From Nostoc sp. 'Peltigera membranacea cyanobiont' N6 (GTDB lineage Bacteria > Cyanobacteriota > Cyanobacteriia > Cyanobacteriales > Nostocaceae), in NCBI RefSeq assembly GCF_002949735.1, contig NZ_CP026681.1, positions 7,718,501-7,782,500 of the forward strand: DNA of 64,000 nt, given 5' to 3'. A program made the position numbers and the translations under genes. A model generated the notes under the pieces. That model searched no databases. It saw only the letters and a list, made by a program, of their open reading frames with translations, and was not told the DNA's origin. How positions within the stretch are numbered: position 1 is the first letter of the stretch; each line of letters opens with the position of its first letter. Of the stretch, positions 17,305 through 26,300 are shown one piece after another.

Positions 17305-18192
17305 TCAAAATCCCGCTATTGGGTCAGGCTGAGATTGGAGGAATTGGAGGAATCCGTGTAATTCTTCTTCACTTAGCAAAGTACGCCCCCGCTTACCGTA
17401 GGTTTCAATCAGATGTTCCCGTCCCTGTTCTGGTGTCCAGCCTAAACGCTGAAGTTCGACATCTGTTTTAGCAATGACATCTGATAAATCCACGGGTTCA
17501 GCTTTCTTCTTTCTCTTTGCTGTCACAGATGGGGTGGCTACATCCTCTTGAGGGCTGTAACTCCGAGGTGTAAATGGTGTGACATTATTGGCAGAAATTG
17601 GGGGAAATGTTTGATTTTCCACCTGGTTATCAAAAGTTATTTCTAATTTTTCAACTGGAGGATCGAATTCTAGCTCCCGGTTGGCAGTTACAGAAAAGTT
17701 TTGACCTAAATCCTGGCTATAGGTATCGCTTAGTAGAGGTGCAGCATTGCTGTACTCATACTGTTCGTTGCTGGTTGTTGCTACTTCTGGTTTGATTTTG
17801 CGGACTTTGGAGGGCGGAATAGATATTTCTTTGTCGCTGACTACTGGCCATTGACTACCAACAAAATCCCCATCTTTTGCAGAAGAATAGGCAGCAGGCT
17901 CACTCAATCCACCTTTGGTACTCAACGAGGGATTTAGCTGCTCCGGGGAAATTGGATTTGAGATAAATGCCACTGATTCGGGTGGGGCATTTGTAATACC
18001 CAAAACTATCAAGGCCCTAGTTCTGGCCTGGTCTTCTGCTGCTTCTACCGTTTCTGCTGCTGCCATACCCGTCGCACGGGTTACGCCTTCTATTTGCACG
18101 CTTGCCCGAACAATATATTTTCCTTGAAAAATTTGCACTAATTCAGAAATCAGACTGCCCTTGGGATACAAGCTCTGGAATTGAGCCAACAT
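17305..18192 (-). CDS. Protein with annealing-protein-like N-terminus and one LGWTPEQG module
   Basis: 295 residues. Residues 1-70 contain IVRASVQIEGVTRATGMAAA followed by ETVEAAEDQARTRALIVLGI, a pattern like the conserved part of Rad52/Erf-type single-strand annealing proteins (small-residue loop, then a helix with ARxRAL). Residues 75-230 are a low-complexity linker. Residues 235-295 are one copy of the module repeated in the neighbouring gene (DVELQRLGWTPEQGREHL...). The layout, DNA-binding-like head, flexible linker and small tail module, suggests a DNA recombination or repair accessory. This is inference; no published name recognised. Confidence 0.7.
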   Translation of the reverse strand: MLAQFQSLYPKGSLISELVQIFQGKYIVRASVQIEGVTRATGMAAAETVEAAEDQARTRALIVLGITNAPPESVAFISNPISPEQLNPSLSTKGGLSEPAAYSSAKDGDFVGSQWPVVSDKEISIPPSKVRKIKPEVATTSNEQYEYSNAAPLLSDTYSQDLGQNFSVTANRELEFDPPVEKLEITFDNQVENQTFPPISANNVTPFTPRSYSPQEDVATPSVTAKRKKKAEPVDLSDVIAKTDVELQRLGWTPEQGREHLIETYGKRGRTLLSEEELHGFLQFLQSQPDPIAGF

Positions 18193-18209
18193 AATACTGC
18201 TACCAATTT

Positions 18210-18300
18210 AAATCTTTTGGGGACTTGGGATTGGGGACTAGGGACTGGGAAGGAATTATTATTTTAATCCTAATCCCTAATACCCAATCCCCAGTCCCTT
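18210..18300. repeat. GGGACTTGGGATTGG-type tandem repeats with inverted arm
   Basis: Degenerate GGGGACT/GGGGATT heptamers at about 18219-18250 and complementary ATCCCTAAT, CCCCAGTCCC units at about 18270-18300. This sits upstream of the annealing-like gene. Confidence 0.75.
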
Positions 18301-18599
18301 TTAATGCTTTGTCCCGTGTCCCAATTGTAGCAGTAGCTGTTTTTTGACGAAACTTTTGGCTAGTGCTAACTTGTCTGGGTAGTCTTGCCTGCAATGCTAT
18401 ACTGATTACCCAACTCGACATCTAGAACTATTTTCTGGAAATGCGCTCTAAATCTACAATAATGGAGATAAGGTTCGCCCTCACTGCTTATTAAGCTGCT
18501 CACCTAATTGTTACCGATTCTACATGTGGGAAAATTGGGTTAACCGGCAGTTCCTCCTAGTTAAAAATCAGATTCTAATGGCGTAAAATTACCTTCACT

Positions 18600-18860
18600 C
18601 TAGACAATCAAACACCTGTAGTTTCCACGCGACTTGACGGCAGCTGCTCCATTTGGGGAGACCCCAAGACCGCACTGCCTCCTCCACTTGGGGAAACCCC
18701 AAGACCCTTCGGGTTCGGCAGTCCCCCAGACCCTCGTTCGCTCTTAGCGTCTCCCCTTGGGAGAAGACTCGCTAACGCTGCGCTATCGACGGGAACCGCC
18801 AAGACGGGGGCTGCCTCACCGCAGTGGCTCCCCTGCATAGCGCTTTTGGGCAGTATGGAT
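18600..18860. repeat. Composite palindromic repeat region
   Basis: Several short palindromes of the TTGGGGAGACCCCAAGA and TTGGGGAAACCCCAAGA kind, plus CTCCCCTTGGGAGAAGACTCGC and GCTAACGCTGCGC stretches. They make all frames look open by chance. In the 18.2-19.2 kb gap no gene is convincing; a minus-strand 96-codon frame (18897-19187) has internally repetitive low-quality sequence. Confidence 0.55.
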
Positions 18861-19221
18861 TCTCTAAACCCAGCTTCTCAAAAACCCGTCGCGTAATTAA
18901 CTAGTGGGGCTAAATCTTAAAATTAGGCGTGCAATCTTAAGTTTGGTTAGGTGAAGAGACTTGAACGTAGGTGAATTCTGAGAGCATCGTGCAGTGAGAA
19001 GTTCGTAGATGCCCAGAACTGTTTGTGGGTAGGCTTCTTTCGCCTGGAACTGCCGGAGTAGTTTCCTACTCTTGCTAGGTTGGGCTTCCTTTACTTGAAA
19101 CTTAGGAAGCCTTGGTTCTGGGCAATTCGTTTCCAGCTTGTTTCTGTAAGCCGTGAGGGTATTACAGGAATGAACCAGATTAAACAAAAAATGATGTTTT
19201 GACCAAAGGTCGGTTCACTGC

Positions 19222-21576
19222 ATGGAATTTTCAATCGCTACACTCCTTGCCAATTTCACTGATGATAAATTGGTAGCTCGGAAGGTTTTAGAAAAGAAAC
19301 TTGGCTGTGAAGATGAAAAAAGTTTACAAAAACTTCACATTGCCTTAGATGTTCTGGAAAAAATCGGTATTTTAGTGAAGGAACGGGGCAAGTATCGCCG
19401 CATTTCAGAAGAGGGAATAATCGAGGCAAAACTCCGTTGTTCTAGTAAAGGCTTTTGCTTTGCTATTCAAGATGTGGAAGGAGCCGAGGATATTTACATC
19501 CGCGAAAGTCATTTGAGTAATGCTTGGAATGGCGATCGCGTTTTGGTTAGAGTTCTTAAAGAAGGCAGCCGCCGCCGCTCTCCCGAAGGGGAGGTGAAGC
19601 TGATTCTCGAACGCTCTAACCACACGTTATTGGCACGAATCAAGCAGGTGGAAACTGGTTTTAGGGCTGTGCCTTTAGATGACCGATTGCTGTTTGAACT
19701 GAAGATCCAACCTAACGAGGCAAAGTTAGAAGAAGCGATCGATCACCTGGTTCATGTGGAAGTTTTGCGTTACCCGTTGGCACAATATCCTCCCCTTGGT
19801 CGAGTGGTACAAATCCTCGGTAGCGATGCCGAAGCTGCTGCTGATATAGATTTAGTTACGTGCAAACACGACCTTTCCCGGACTTTTCCCGATCATGTTC
19901 TCGAAGCCGCCGCTAAGTTACCCAAAAAACTACTCAAAGCAGACCTGAAAAATCGGCTGGATTTGCGTAATTTATTTACTCTCACCATTGAAGGGGTAAA
20001 TGGTGACACTAAAGTTATAGAAAACGCTTTTAGTTTAGAAAAAAACTTAGCCGGAAATTGGCTTTTGGGCGTTCATATCACCGATGTTTCTCACTATGTC
20101 CAACCAGATGAAGCCCTAGATAGAGAAGCACTCAAACGGGGTAAATCAGTATATCTGGGAGAATTAGTGCTGCCAATTTTGCCCCCAATTGTGACAGAGC
20201 GTTGTTCTTTAGTCCCTGGAAGCGATCGCTTAACTATCTCTTTTTTAATTACCATCGATCCCAAATCTGGAGAAGTGTTGGAGTGGGAAATTCAACCCAG
20301 TGTAATTAATGTAGAGACAGCACTGAGTACCGAAGAAGCCCAAGCAATTCTCACTGGTGTTGCACAAGATAAATCATCACAGGTTTCTCAAATCCTGCAA
20401 GACCTGCAAGCCTTGCAAATAGCCGTCAAACAGGTACGATTGACTCGTGGTAGCCTCCAATTGAATCTGCCGCCCAGCCAAAACGCTTACTATGATGAAG
20501 GGATTCTTGGCGCTGTGGTGGTGAATGACTTACCAGTGCGATCGCTACTCACGGAGTTGGTACTGTTAGTTAATCAACTGGTAGCAACTCACTTAAATGC
20601 TCTTGGTGTTCCCGCTATCTGGAGAGTCCAAGGCACACCCGATGTCGAAGATGTTCAGGAAATGCTGAAATTGGCAGTCAATTTAGGCGTTGACCTGACG
20701 CTAGATCCAGAAGTTGATATCCAACCTTTAGATTATCAGCATTTGACCACAGCTTTTGCGGAATCTCCCTCTGAGCAAGTTCTTACTTACTTATTGCAAG
20801 ATACTCTCAAGCCGTCGGCATACAGCACTACTAAAGGATCTCACTTTGGTCTGGCACTACCGCAATATGTCCACTTTAGTGCCCCTTTGCGGCGTTACCC
20901 AGATTTGCTGATGCAGAGAGTGTATTACACCCTACTCGAAAACGGACGCGATCGCCGCAATACCCGTGTCAGAGAGCGGGTTAACCTCCGCCACTCCTCC
21001 AGCCACGAGGAAATTAACTGGAACGTTTTACCCCCAGAATTGCAACAAGAACTGCAAAGCGATTTGACTAGGGTAATTGTTCAACTCAACGACCGAGAAA
21101 AAGAAGTCCAAGAAGCCGAAGCCGATTTAGCTGGACTGCAAAAAGCCCAACTAATGAAGCAACGCATTGGTCAGGTATTTCAAGGTGTGATTACCGGCGT
21201 TCAATCCTATGGTTTCTTTGTGGAAATTGAAGTCCCAGCCGCCGAAGTAGAGTCCAGCAGTAATCCTGGTGTACCTTTGCGGGTTGAAGGATTGGTACAC
21301 GTCAGTTCTCTCAAAGACGATTGGTATGAATATCGCGCCAGACAACAGGCACTATTTGGGCGTAAAAATCGCGCTTCTTATAGACTAGGCGATCGCGTCG
21401 CCGTCCAAGTTAAGAGTGTCGATTACTACCGTCAGCAAATTGATTTGGTAACTGTCGGCAGCGATGGTGTACCCAAAAGTTCAATTGGCAATGGTTCTAA
21501 TGAAGAGCTTTCAGACCTTTACTTACCAAGTGATATGGAGCCTGATGACCTAGATCCTTACTCGGAAGACGAGTAA
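19222..21576 (+). CDS. RNase II/R-family protein with altered catalytic site
   Basis: 784 residues. Domain order is that of RNase R: N-terminal helix-turn-helix and cold-shock-like parts (1-200), RNB domain (about 240-590; ALGVPAIWRVQGTPD and HFSAPLRRYPDLLMQR are typical), and a C-terminal S1 RNA-binding domain (about 650-760; GVITGVQSYGFFVEI, VEGLVHVSSL). In active enzymes the RNB site reads IDxxxxxDxDDA; here it reads IEGVNGDTKVIENA (256-269), so three or more of the four metal-binding Asp are replaced. It probably binds RNA without normal exonuclease activity. ubiX follows after 17 bp. Ordinary RNase R remains the annotation most pipelines would give. Confidence 0.88.
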   Translation: MEFSIATLLANFTDDKLVARKVLEKKLGCEDEKSLQKLHIALDVLEKIGILVKERGKYRRISEEGIIEAKLRCSSKGFCFAIQDVEGAEDIYIRESHLSNAWNGDRVLVRVLKEGSRRRSPEGEVKLILERSNHTLLARIKQVETGFRAVPLDDRLLFELKIQPNEAKLEEAIDHLVHVEVLRYPLAQYPPLGRVVQILGSDAEAAADIDLVTCKHDLSRTFPDHVLEAAAKLPKKLLKADLKNRLDLRNLFTLTIEGVNGDTKVIENAFSLEKNLAGNWLLGVHITDVSHYVQPDEALDREALKRGKSVYLGELVLPILPPIVTERCSLVPGSDRLTISFLITIDPKSGEVLEWEIQPSVINVETALSTEEAQAILTGVAQDKSSQVSQILQDLQALQIAVKQVRLTRGSLQLNLPPSQNAYYDEGILGAVVVNDLPVRSLLTELVLLVNQLVATHLNALGVPAIWRVQGTPDVEDVQEMLKLAVNLGVDLTLDPEVDIQPLDYQHLTTAFAESPSEQVLTYLLQDTLKPSAYSTTKGSHFGLALPQYVHFSAPLRRYPDLLMQRVYYTLLENGRDRRNTRVRERVNLRHSSSHEEINWNVLPPELQQELQSDLTRVIVQLNDREKEVQEAEADLAGLQKAQLMKQRIGQVFQGVITGVQSYGFFVEIEVPAAEVESSSNPGVPLRVEGLVHVSSLKDDWYEYRARQQALFGRKNRASYRLGDRVAVQVKSVDYYRQQIDLVTVGSDGVPKSSIGNGSNEELSDLYLPSDMEPDDLDPYSEDE

Positions 21577-21593
21577 AATCAACTAAAAACCCC

Positions 21594-22214
21594 GTGTCAA
21601 ATAACACTAAGCCCCTAATTTTAGGCGTATCGGGCGCATCTGGTCTGATTTACGCTGTTCGCGCGATCAAATTTTTGCTAGAAGCCGATTATAGTATTGA
21701 ATTGGTTGCCTCTAAATCTACTTACATGGTTTGGCAGTCAGAACAGGAAATTCGGATGCCACCAGAACCAACCGGGCAAGAACAATTTTGGCGAGAGCAA
21801 GCTGGAGTTGCCCTTTCAGGTAAACTCCGCTGCCATCCCTGGGGTGACGTTGGAGCCGGGATTGCTAGTGGTTCCTTTGCGACTCAAGGGATGATAATTA
21901 TTCCATGCAGCATGAGCACAGTAGCAAAGCTGGCGGTTGGCTTGAGTTCCGATTTACTAGAACGGGCAGCAGATGTCCAACTTAAAGAAGGGCGAAAGTT
22001 GGTCATTGTCCCTCGGGAAACGCCTTTTAGCCTCATCCACCTGCGTAACTTAACCTCTTTAGCTGAAGTTGGAGTGAGAATTGTCCCCGCTATTCCCGCC
22101 TGGTATCATAATCCCCAAACCATCGAGGATTTAGTTGATTTTGTCGTTGCCCGTGCTTTAGATCAACTAGATATTGACTGCATCCCGATTCAGAGGTGGG
22201 AAGGTCGTCGCTAA
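21594..22214 (+). CDS. ubiX: Flavin prenyltransferase
   Basis: 206 residues from a GTG start. Typical UbiX motifs: LGVSGASGLIYAVRAIKFL at the N-terminus, SMSTVAKLAVGLSSDLLERAADV in the middle and VPRETPFSLIHLRNLT near the end. UbiX joins a dimethylallyl group to FMN, making the cofactor of UbiD-type decarboxylases used in quinone synthesis. It is 17 bp behind the RNase-like gene, so co-transcription is likely although no functional link is known. Confidence 0.94.
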   Translation: MSNNTKPLILGVSGASGLIYAVRAIKFLLEADYSIELVASKSTYMVWQSEQEIRMPPEPTGQEQFWREQAGVALSGKLRCHPWGDVGAGIASGSFATQGMIIIPCSMSTVAKLAVGLSSDLLERAADVQLKEGRKLVIVPRETPFSLIHLRNLTSLAEVGVRIVPAIPAWYHNPQTIEDLVDFVVARALDQLDIDCIPIQRWEGRR

Positions 22215-22330
22215 TGCCCCCAGTGGACTCATCGAAAATTTCACAATAGTCCTAAAAGGGTAATGATAGAGATGGCTGATAGTGTCAGTAGTCAGCGAAC
22301 AGTAATTAGTGAAGAGTAATCAGGCTGATG

Positions 22331-22380
22331 ACTGACAACTGACCGCTGACAACTAAGCACTGACAACTGACAACTGACAA
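22331..22380. repeat. CTGACAA heptamer array
   Basis: Degenerate GACTGACAACTGAC and CTGACAA units immediately upstream of the LapA-like gene, with a weak complementary partner (AGTGTCAGTAGTCAG) at 22280-22294. Confidence 0.75.
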
Positions 22381-22387
22381 AATTGCT

Positions 22388-23086
22388 ATGGCTGTAATTC
22401 GCTTAATTCTATTGGTGGCAGTACTGGGAGGACTAACGCTGTTGTTAGTCCAAAATTTCTCACCTGCCCTATCGCTAGTATTTTTGGGCGTGCGAACTCA
22501 ACCATTACCACTAGCGATATGGATTTTGTTCAGTACTGCCACAGGTGCTTTCACATCTATATTGATTGCTACCTTGTTTAACTTATCCAATTATTTTGTG
22601 GCAGGACAACGCCAAACACCTGAACGCCGACGCACAACTTCATCGCGTGCAAAGGCAACCCAAAGAGAAGAATTTACATCTCGCCCTGCCAATCCTCCAC
22701 CAGCTAGTAAGAAAGAAGAGTCTAGCGACGAGGTATTTGATGATTGGGAGACAAATGGCAGTAGAGATGATGATTGGAACTTTGATGAAAAATCAGAGGA
22801 AGCGCCTACTCGTAATCCTCAACCTCAGCCTGCTACAGACTCTAAGACTTACGAACGTCAATCAGAAGCCAAAAGCAGTTCTCAGTCTGGTTCAGTTTAC
22901 TCCTATAGCTACCGCGAGCCTAAAAATACGGCTGCGGGAAAAACTGAATCGGTTTATGATGCCGATTACCGCGTAATCATTCCCCCTTATCAGCCGCCGA
23001 CTACCAATCAAGCCGATGATGATGATTGGGAATTTTTTGATGATGATGAGGATTTTGAGGATGATGATAAACGCTCCCGTCGTTAA
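22388..23086 (+). CDS. LapA-domain membrane protein with acidic tail
   Basis: 232 residues. Two hydrophobic segments near the N-terminus (about 3-23 and 41-68) with LVQNFSPALSLVFLG between them match the LapA (DUF1049) domain. From residue 75 the chain is hydrophilic, with Arg/Thr-rich, Ser-rich and finally Asp-rich stretches (DDDDWEFFDDDEDFEDDDK). The tail is probably disordered and cytoplasmic. LapA proteins take part in envelope assembly in proteobacteria; the role in cyanobacteria is not established. Confidence 0.8.
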   Translation: MAVIRLILLVAVLGGLTLLLVQNFSPALSLVFLGVRTQPLPLAIWILFSTATGAFTSILIATLFNLSNYFVAGQRQTPERRRTTSSRAKATQREEFTSRPANPPPASKKEESSDEVFDDWETNGSRDDDWNFDEKSEEAPTRNPQPQPATDSKTYERQSEAKSSSQSGSVYSYSYREPKNTAAGKTESVYDADYRVIIPPYQPPTTNQADDDDWEFFDDDEDFEDDDKRSRR

Positions 23087-23106
23087 GACGTAGCGAGTCT
23101 ACGTCT
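23086..23106. terminator. Hairpin between convergent genes
   Basis: AGACGTAG (23086-23093), 5-nt loop, CTACGTCT (23099-23106). Lies directly at the end of the LapA-like gene and abuts the stop of the gene on the other strand. Confidence 0.5.
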
Positions 23107-23301
23107 CTACTTGATGCCACACCGCTCTCTAGACTCCTGCTTGACTTTACCAGTCATGGCAGCTTCCTGCAAAGTCATGAAAGCATTAAAATCTTCCAAG
23201 TCATATCGGGTAGTCAACAGTTGTCGTAGTTGATTTTCAGCTTCCACTGTCAAATAGCCAGTTGCTAAAGCTGTTTGTACAACGTCACGAATTCGATTCA
23301 T
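23107..23301 (-). CDS. Small conserved-looking cyanobacterial protein
   Basis: 64 residues when started at the ATG whose upstream GAGGTG is spaced 6 nt away; an ATG 33 bp further upstream (23334) is possible but has no ribosome site. The sequence (VVQTALATGYLTVEAENQLRQ, then LEDFNAFMTLQEAAMTG) is helical and acidic and resembles a small family found across cyanobacteria. Function unknown. Confidence 0.7.
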   Translation of the reverse strand: MNRIRDVVQTALATGYLTVEAENQLRQLLTTRYDLEDFNAFMTLQEAAMTGKVKQESRERCGIK

Positions 23302-23334
23302 GGTTGACACCTCATTCATCATATATTTATTCAT

Positions 23335-24096
23335 TCAGGCTTATTGGGGTGAAATATGCAGTAGTTTTTGTGTCAAAACTTCTTTATTTACAAATATTTG
23401 TCGAGCGATCGCTTCATATCAGTCATTATTTACACCTCTATCGAAACCATTTAATTGAAATAGCTAGTTATAACTAGATTTTTAGACTAATGATGCCGTG
23501 CTATTAAAAACACAGTATTGTGTATACTTAAAATTATCCACCAGAGTGAAAATTCGGATTATTTAGATAGACAGGAATTGTTTCGATAAAGTTTCAAACA
23601 AGCTATATTAATTTTTTCGTTAAGCATCGCGATTAATATACGGCAATTACCAGGTTACATGAGGATATTTGCTACATCCCTAAAAAAATCATCGTTGATT
23701 CTTTATAGTAATTTCACGGAATATTTGTTAAATCTGTATGAATCCGCTTTTATTTCTGAATTAATTTAGCGATCGAAGGCAAGAGGCAACGGAAACAAGG
23801 CTCTTTTTGTTGTACTGAGTTTTTTGAAAAATCAAATATTAGTTTAATATTGCTTGAGTTGTTTTAAAGACATTAACAACAGTAGTTAATCGATCTTAAA
23901 TAGAAGATGAATTTGTTGAAAATAAATTTATCGGAGGTTTCTTTTGTGGTTATATTCCTGCGGAAATTACTAATGTCAGTATTGGAGAATCAATCAAGTG
24001 CATTAGCGCAGCCCAACCCAGGTATCGCTTGAATACGCACGGATGAGTCGTTGAGTTTATAATTGGAAACTGTGACTCAGAACTCAGAACTAATAA
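23335..24096. other. Intergenic region, 762 bp
   Basis: AT-rich, with one GCGATCGC and no recognised RNA. A 28-codon frame from a GTG at 23946 has a good ribosome site (GGAGG at 23933-23937), but its end falls in a dispersed repeat (GCGCAGCCCAACCCAGGTATCGC). It probably holds promoters for aroK and for the small gene on the other strand. Confidence 0.35.
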
Positions 24097-24114
24097 TTGG
24101 AGCGAAGACAACTG

Positions 24115-24678
24115 GTGAGGAGCTTATTACAAGGAGTCAACCTATACTTAATTGGGATGATGGGCGTTGGTAAGACAACAGTAGGGCCCTTATTGGCAAA
24201 GCATCTGGGTTATGGGTTTATAGATATCGATGGTGTCATTGCTAAAGCAACCAGTAAATCTGTCAGTCAGTTATTTGCAGAAGTTGGTGAAGCGGGGTTC
24301 CGCCAGGTAGAAAGTGATGTGCTTTCACAAGTTTGTGCTTTTACAAAGTTGACCATAGCGACGGGTGGGGGAATTGTCCTGCGGCGAGAAAATTGGGGTT
24401 ACTTACACCACGGTTTGATAGTGTGGCTAGATGTGCCAGTTGAACTCATTTACAGCCGTTTAGCTGAAGATACCACTAGACCACTGTTGCAAGATGCTGA
24501 CCCCAAGGGGAAATTGCGATCGCTCCTCGAACAACGAACACCACTTTACTCTCAAGCCGATTTGCACATCACCGTGCAAGAGGGAGAAACACCCGAAGAC
24601 ATTGCCAACAGAATAATTGAGGTAATTCCTAGCGTACTGAAAAAACCTGTTTCTCATTTCATTAATGGGGAAGATTAA
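24115..24678 (+). CDS. aroK: Shikimate kinase
   Basis: 187 residues from the GTG chosen here; an in-frame TTG at 24097 adds six residues. Walker A is GMMGVGKTTVG, the shikimate-binding DID motif is in FIDIDGVI, and the GGG block is ATGGGIVLR. It phosphorylates shikimate in the chorismate pathway. The start is uncertain: family members begin close to the LLQGVNLYLIGMMG block, and GGAG at 24099 could serve the GTG at 12-nt spacing. argB follows after about 85 bp. Confidence 0.92.
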   Translation: MRSLLQGVNLYLIGMMGVGKTTVGPLLAKHLGYGFIDIDGVIAKATSKSVSQLFAEVGEAGFRQVESDVLSQVCAFTKLTIATGGGIVLRRENWGYLHHGLIVWLDVPVELIYSRLAEDTTRPLLQDADPKGKLRSLLEQRTPLYSQADLHITVQEGETPEDIANRIIEVIPSVLKKPVSHFINGED

Positions 24679-24762
24679 ATATCTTCATAAGGCTTATTGT
24701 TACAGGTTACAAAGTCTTCTACACTGACTGAAATAGCTTTTAACTCTCAACGGCGGCTCCTC

Positions 24763-25659
24763 ATGACGGTCAACGATTCTGAATACATCAGGCAAACTGA
24801 AGCCACTCGTGTACGTGTATTAAGCGAAGCACTACCTTATATTCAACAATTCGCCGGTCGCACTGTTGTTGTTAAATATGGTGGCGCAGCAATGAAAGAT
24901 AGCACACTCAAAGACAAAGTGATGCGCGACATTGTATTCTTATCCTGCGTCGGCTTGCGGCCAATCGTAGTTCACGGCGGTGGCCCAGAAATTAACAGTT
25001 GGTTAGATAAGCTGGGCATCGAACCACAGTTTAAAAATGGTCTGCGAGTCACTGATGCCGCCACAATGGATGTGGTGGAAATGGTTTTAGTTGGTCGAGT
25101 TAACAAAGAAATTGTCGCCTTGATTAACCAAGCTGGTGGATTAGCTGTAGGGCTTTGCGGTAAAGACGGTAATCTATTTACAGCCCGTCCTCAAGGTCAA
25201 GAAGGCATCGGTTTTGTGGGAGAAGTCAGCAATGTTAACATCAAGATTTTAGAAACCCTCGCTAGCAATGGCTATATTCCGGTAGTGTCCAGCGTCGCCG
25301 CAGACGAGACAGGGCAAGCTTATAACATTAATGCCGATACCGTAGCGGGAGAAATCGCTGCTGCATTAGGAGCAGAAAAGTTAATTTTATTGACCGACAC
25401 TAGTGGAATTTTAAAAGATTACAAAGACCAATCTACTTTGATCCCGAAAGTAGATATCCGCGAAGCCCGCGAGTTGATTGCTAATGGTATAGTCAGTGGT
25501 GGGATGATTCCTAAAGTCAGTTGTTGTGTGCGATCGCTTGCTCAAGGAGTCCGTGCAGCACATATAATTGATGGTCGCATTCCTCACGCCCTATTGCTAG
25601 AAATATTTACTGATGTTGGGATTGGGACGATGATTCTCGGTTCGCAGTTCACATCATAG
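24763..25659 (+). CDS. argB: N-acetylglutamate kinase
   Basis: 298 residues from ATG at 24763, the start that matches other cyanobacterial ArgB proteins (MTVNDSEYIRQTEATRVR); an upstream TTG at 24697 is unlikely. Key motifs: VVKYGGAAMKD, VVHGGGPEINSWL, the GLRVTD block, and YNINADTVAGEIAAAL. It performs the second step of arginine synthesis and in cyanobacteria is the target of PII signalling. The C-terminal region IREARELIANGIVSGGMIPK is typical of the PII-sensitive, arginine-inhibited type. Confidence 0.95.
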   Translation: MTVNDSEYIRQTEATRVRVLSEALPYIQQFAGRTVVVKYGGAAMKDSTLKDKVMRDIVFLSCVGLRPIVVHGGGPEINSWLDKLGIEPQFKNGLRVTDAATMDVVEMVLVGRVNKEIVALINQAGGLAVGLCGKDGNLFTARPQGQEGIGFVGEVSNVNIKILETLASNGYIPVVSSVAADETGQAYNINADTVAGEIAAALGAEKLILLTDTSGILKDYKDQSTLIPKVDIREARELIANGIVSGGMIPKVSCCVRSLAQGVRAAHIIDGRIPHALLLEIFTDVGIGTMILGSQFTS

Positions 25660-25707
25660 AAGTTAAGAGTGAGGAGTTTTCCGTTTTCCTGCTCCACACT
25701 CCCGACT

Positions 25708-26130
25708 CTACCAAGGATAGGTAATAATAACCCGCGAAGGTGCGGAGCAACTTGTCGTCAGACATCGCCCGCCGTTAAATGGTGTACGCTGCCATGAATT
25801 ATTGATAATCACCGGATTAACTAGAGTTGAGTCTCTAATTGCTGGATTAATCGGCGGGGAATTTCGCACATTCTGCCTTATCTGGGGATAGGAATAATTA
25901 GGGTAATTAGTCCGTTGTGGTATTAGTCCCATTGTTGGATCTACAGGCATAGGTGTAGGAATCGGACTACCATAAATAAAGGAACCGACAGCAGGCAATC
26001 GCCTAACTCCATAAGCACCATCAATCACGATCGCACGCTGGGCGGAGGCTGGAGCAATACTTACGCCCATGACTGCTAAAGTCATACCTGCTAGGAGCCA
26101 ATTCAGTTGCGAATGCTTGATTTTCAACAT
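25708..26130 (-). CDS. Exported hypothetical protein
   Basis: 140 residues with a clear signal peptide (LNWLLAGMTLAVMGVSIAPASAQ, cleavage near residue 31). The mature part is short, Pro/Ile/Asn-rich and has two cysteines near the end (RCLTTSCSAPS) that may pair. No family recognised; likely periplasmic or surface-associated. It converges on argB. Confidence 0.65.
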   Translation of the reverse strand: MLKIKHSQLNWLLAGMTLAVMGVSIAPASAQRAIVIDGAYGVRRLPAVGSFIYGSPIPTPMPVDPTMGLIPQRTNYPNYSYPQIRQNVRNSPPINPAIRDSTLVNPVIINNSWQRTPFNGGRCLTTSCSAPSRVIITYPW

Positions 26131-26300
26131 AATTTTGCTCGCCTACATTTGATACCAAAATTTTTAATCAGAAAATAGTTGCAGCTACATAGTTAAAATT
26201 TTAGAAGTTTATCCAATTTCAGATTGTCAGTCTTTGAAAAGATTCCAAAAAGATTGCTGGTGTTGGCAAAATTAAAACAGTGCTAATTTTTGTATAAGAC

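Noticed and set aside
18608..18838. Gly/Pro/Ser-rich minus-strand frame
   Set aside because: Consists of the dispersed palindromic repeats; GC-rich repeats create open frames by chance.
18897..19187. Minus-strand 96-codon frame upstream of the RNase-like gene
   Set aside because: Internally repetitive, no ribosome site, no family, lies in a repeat-rich gap; more likely repeat-derived than a gene.
24697..24762. Upstream TTG of the argB frame
   Set aside because: The ATG at 24763 matches the known start of cyanobacterial ArgB.
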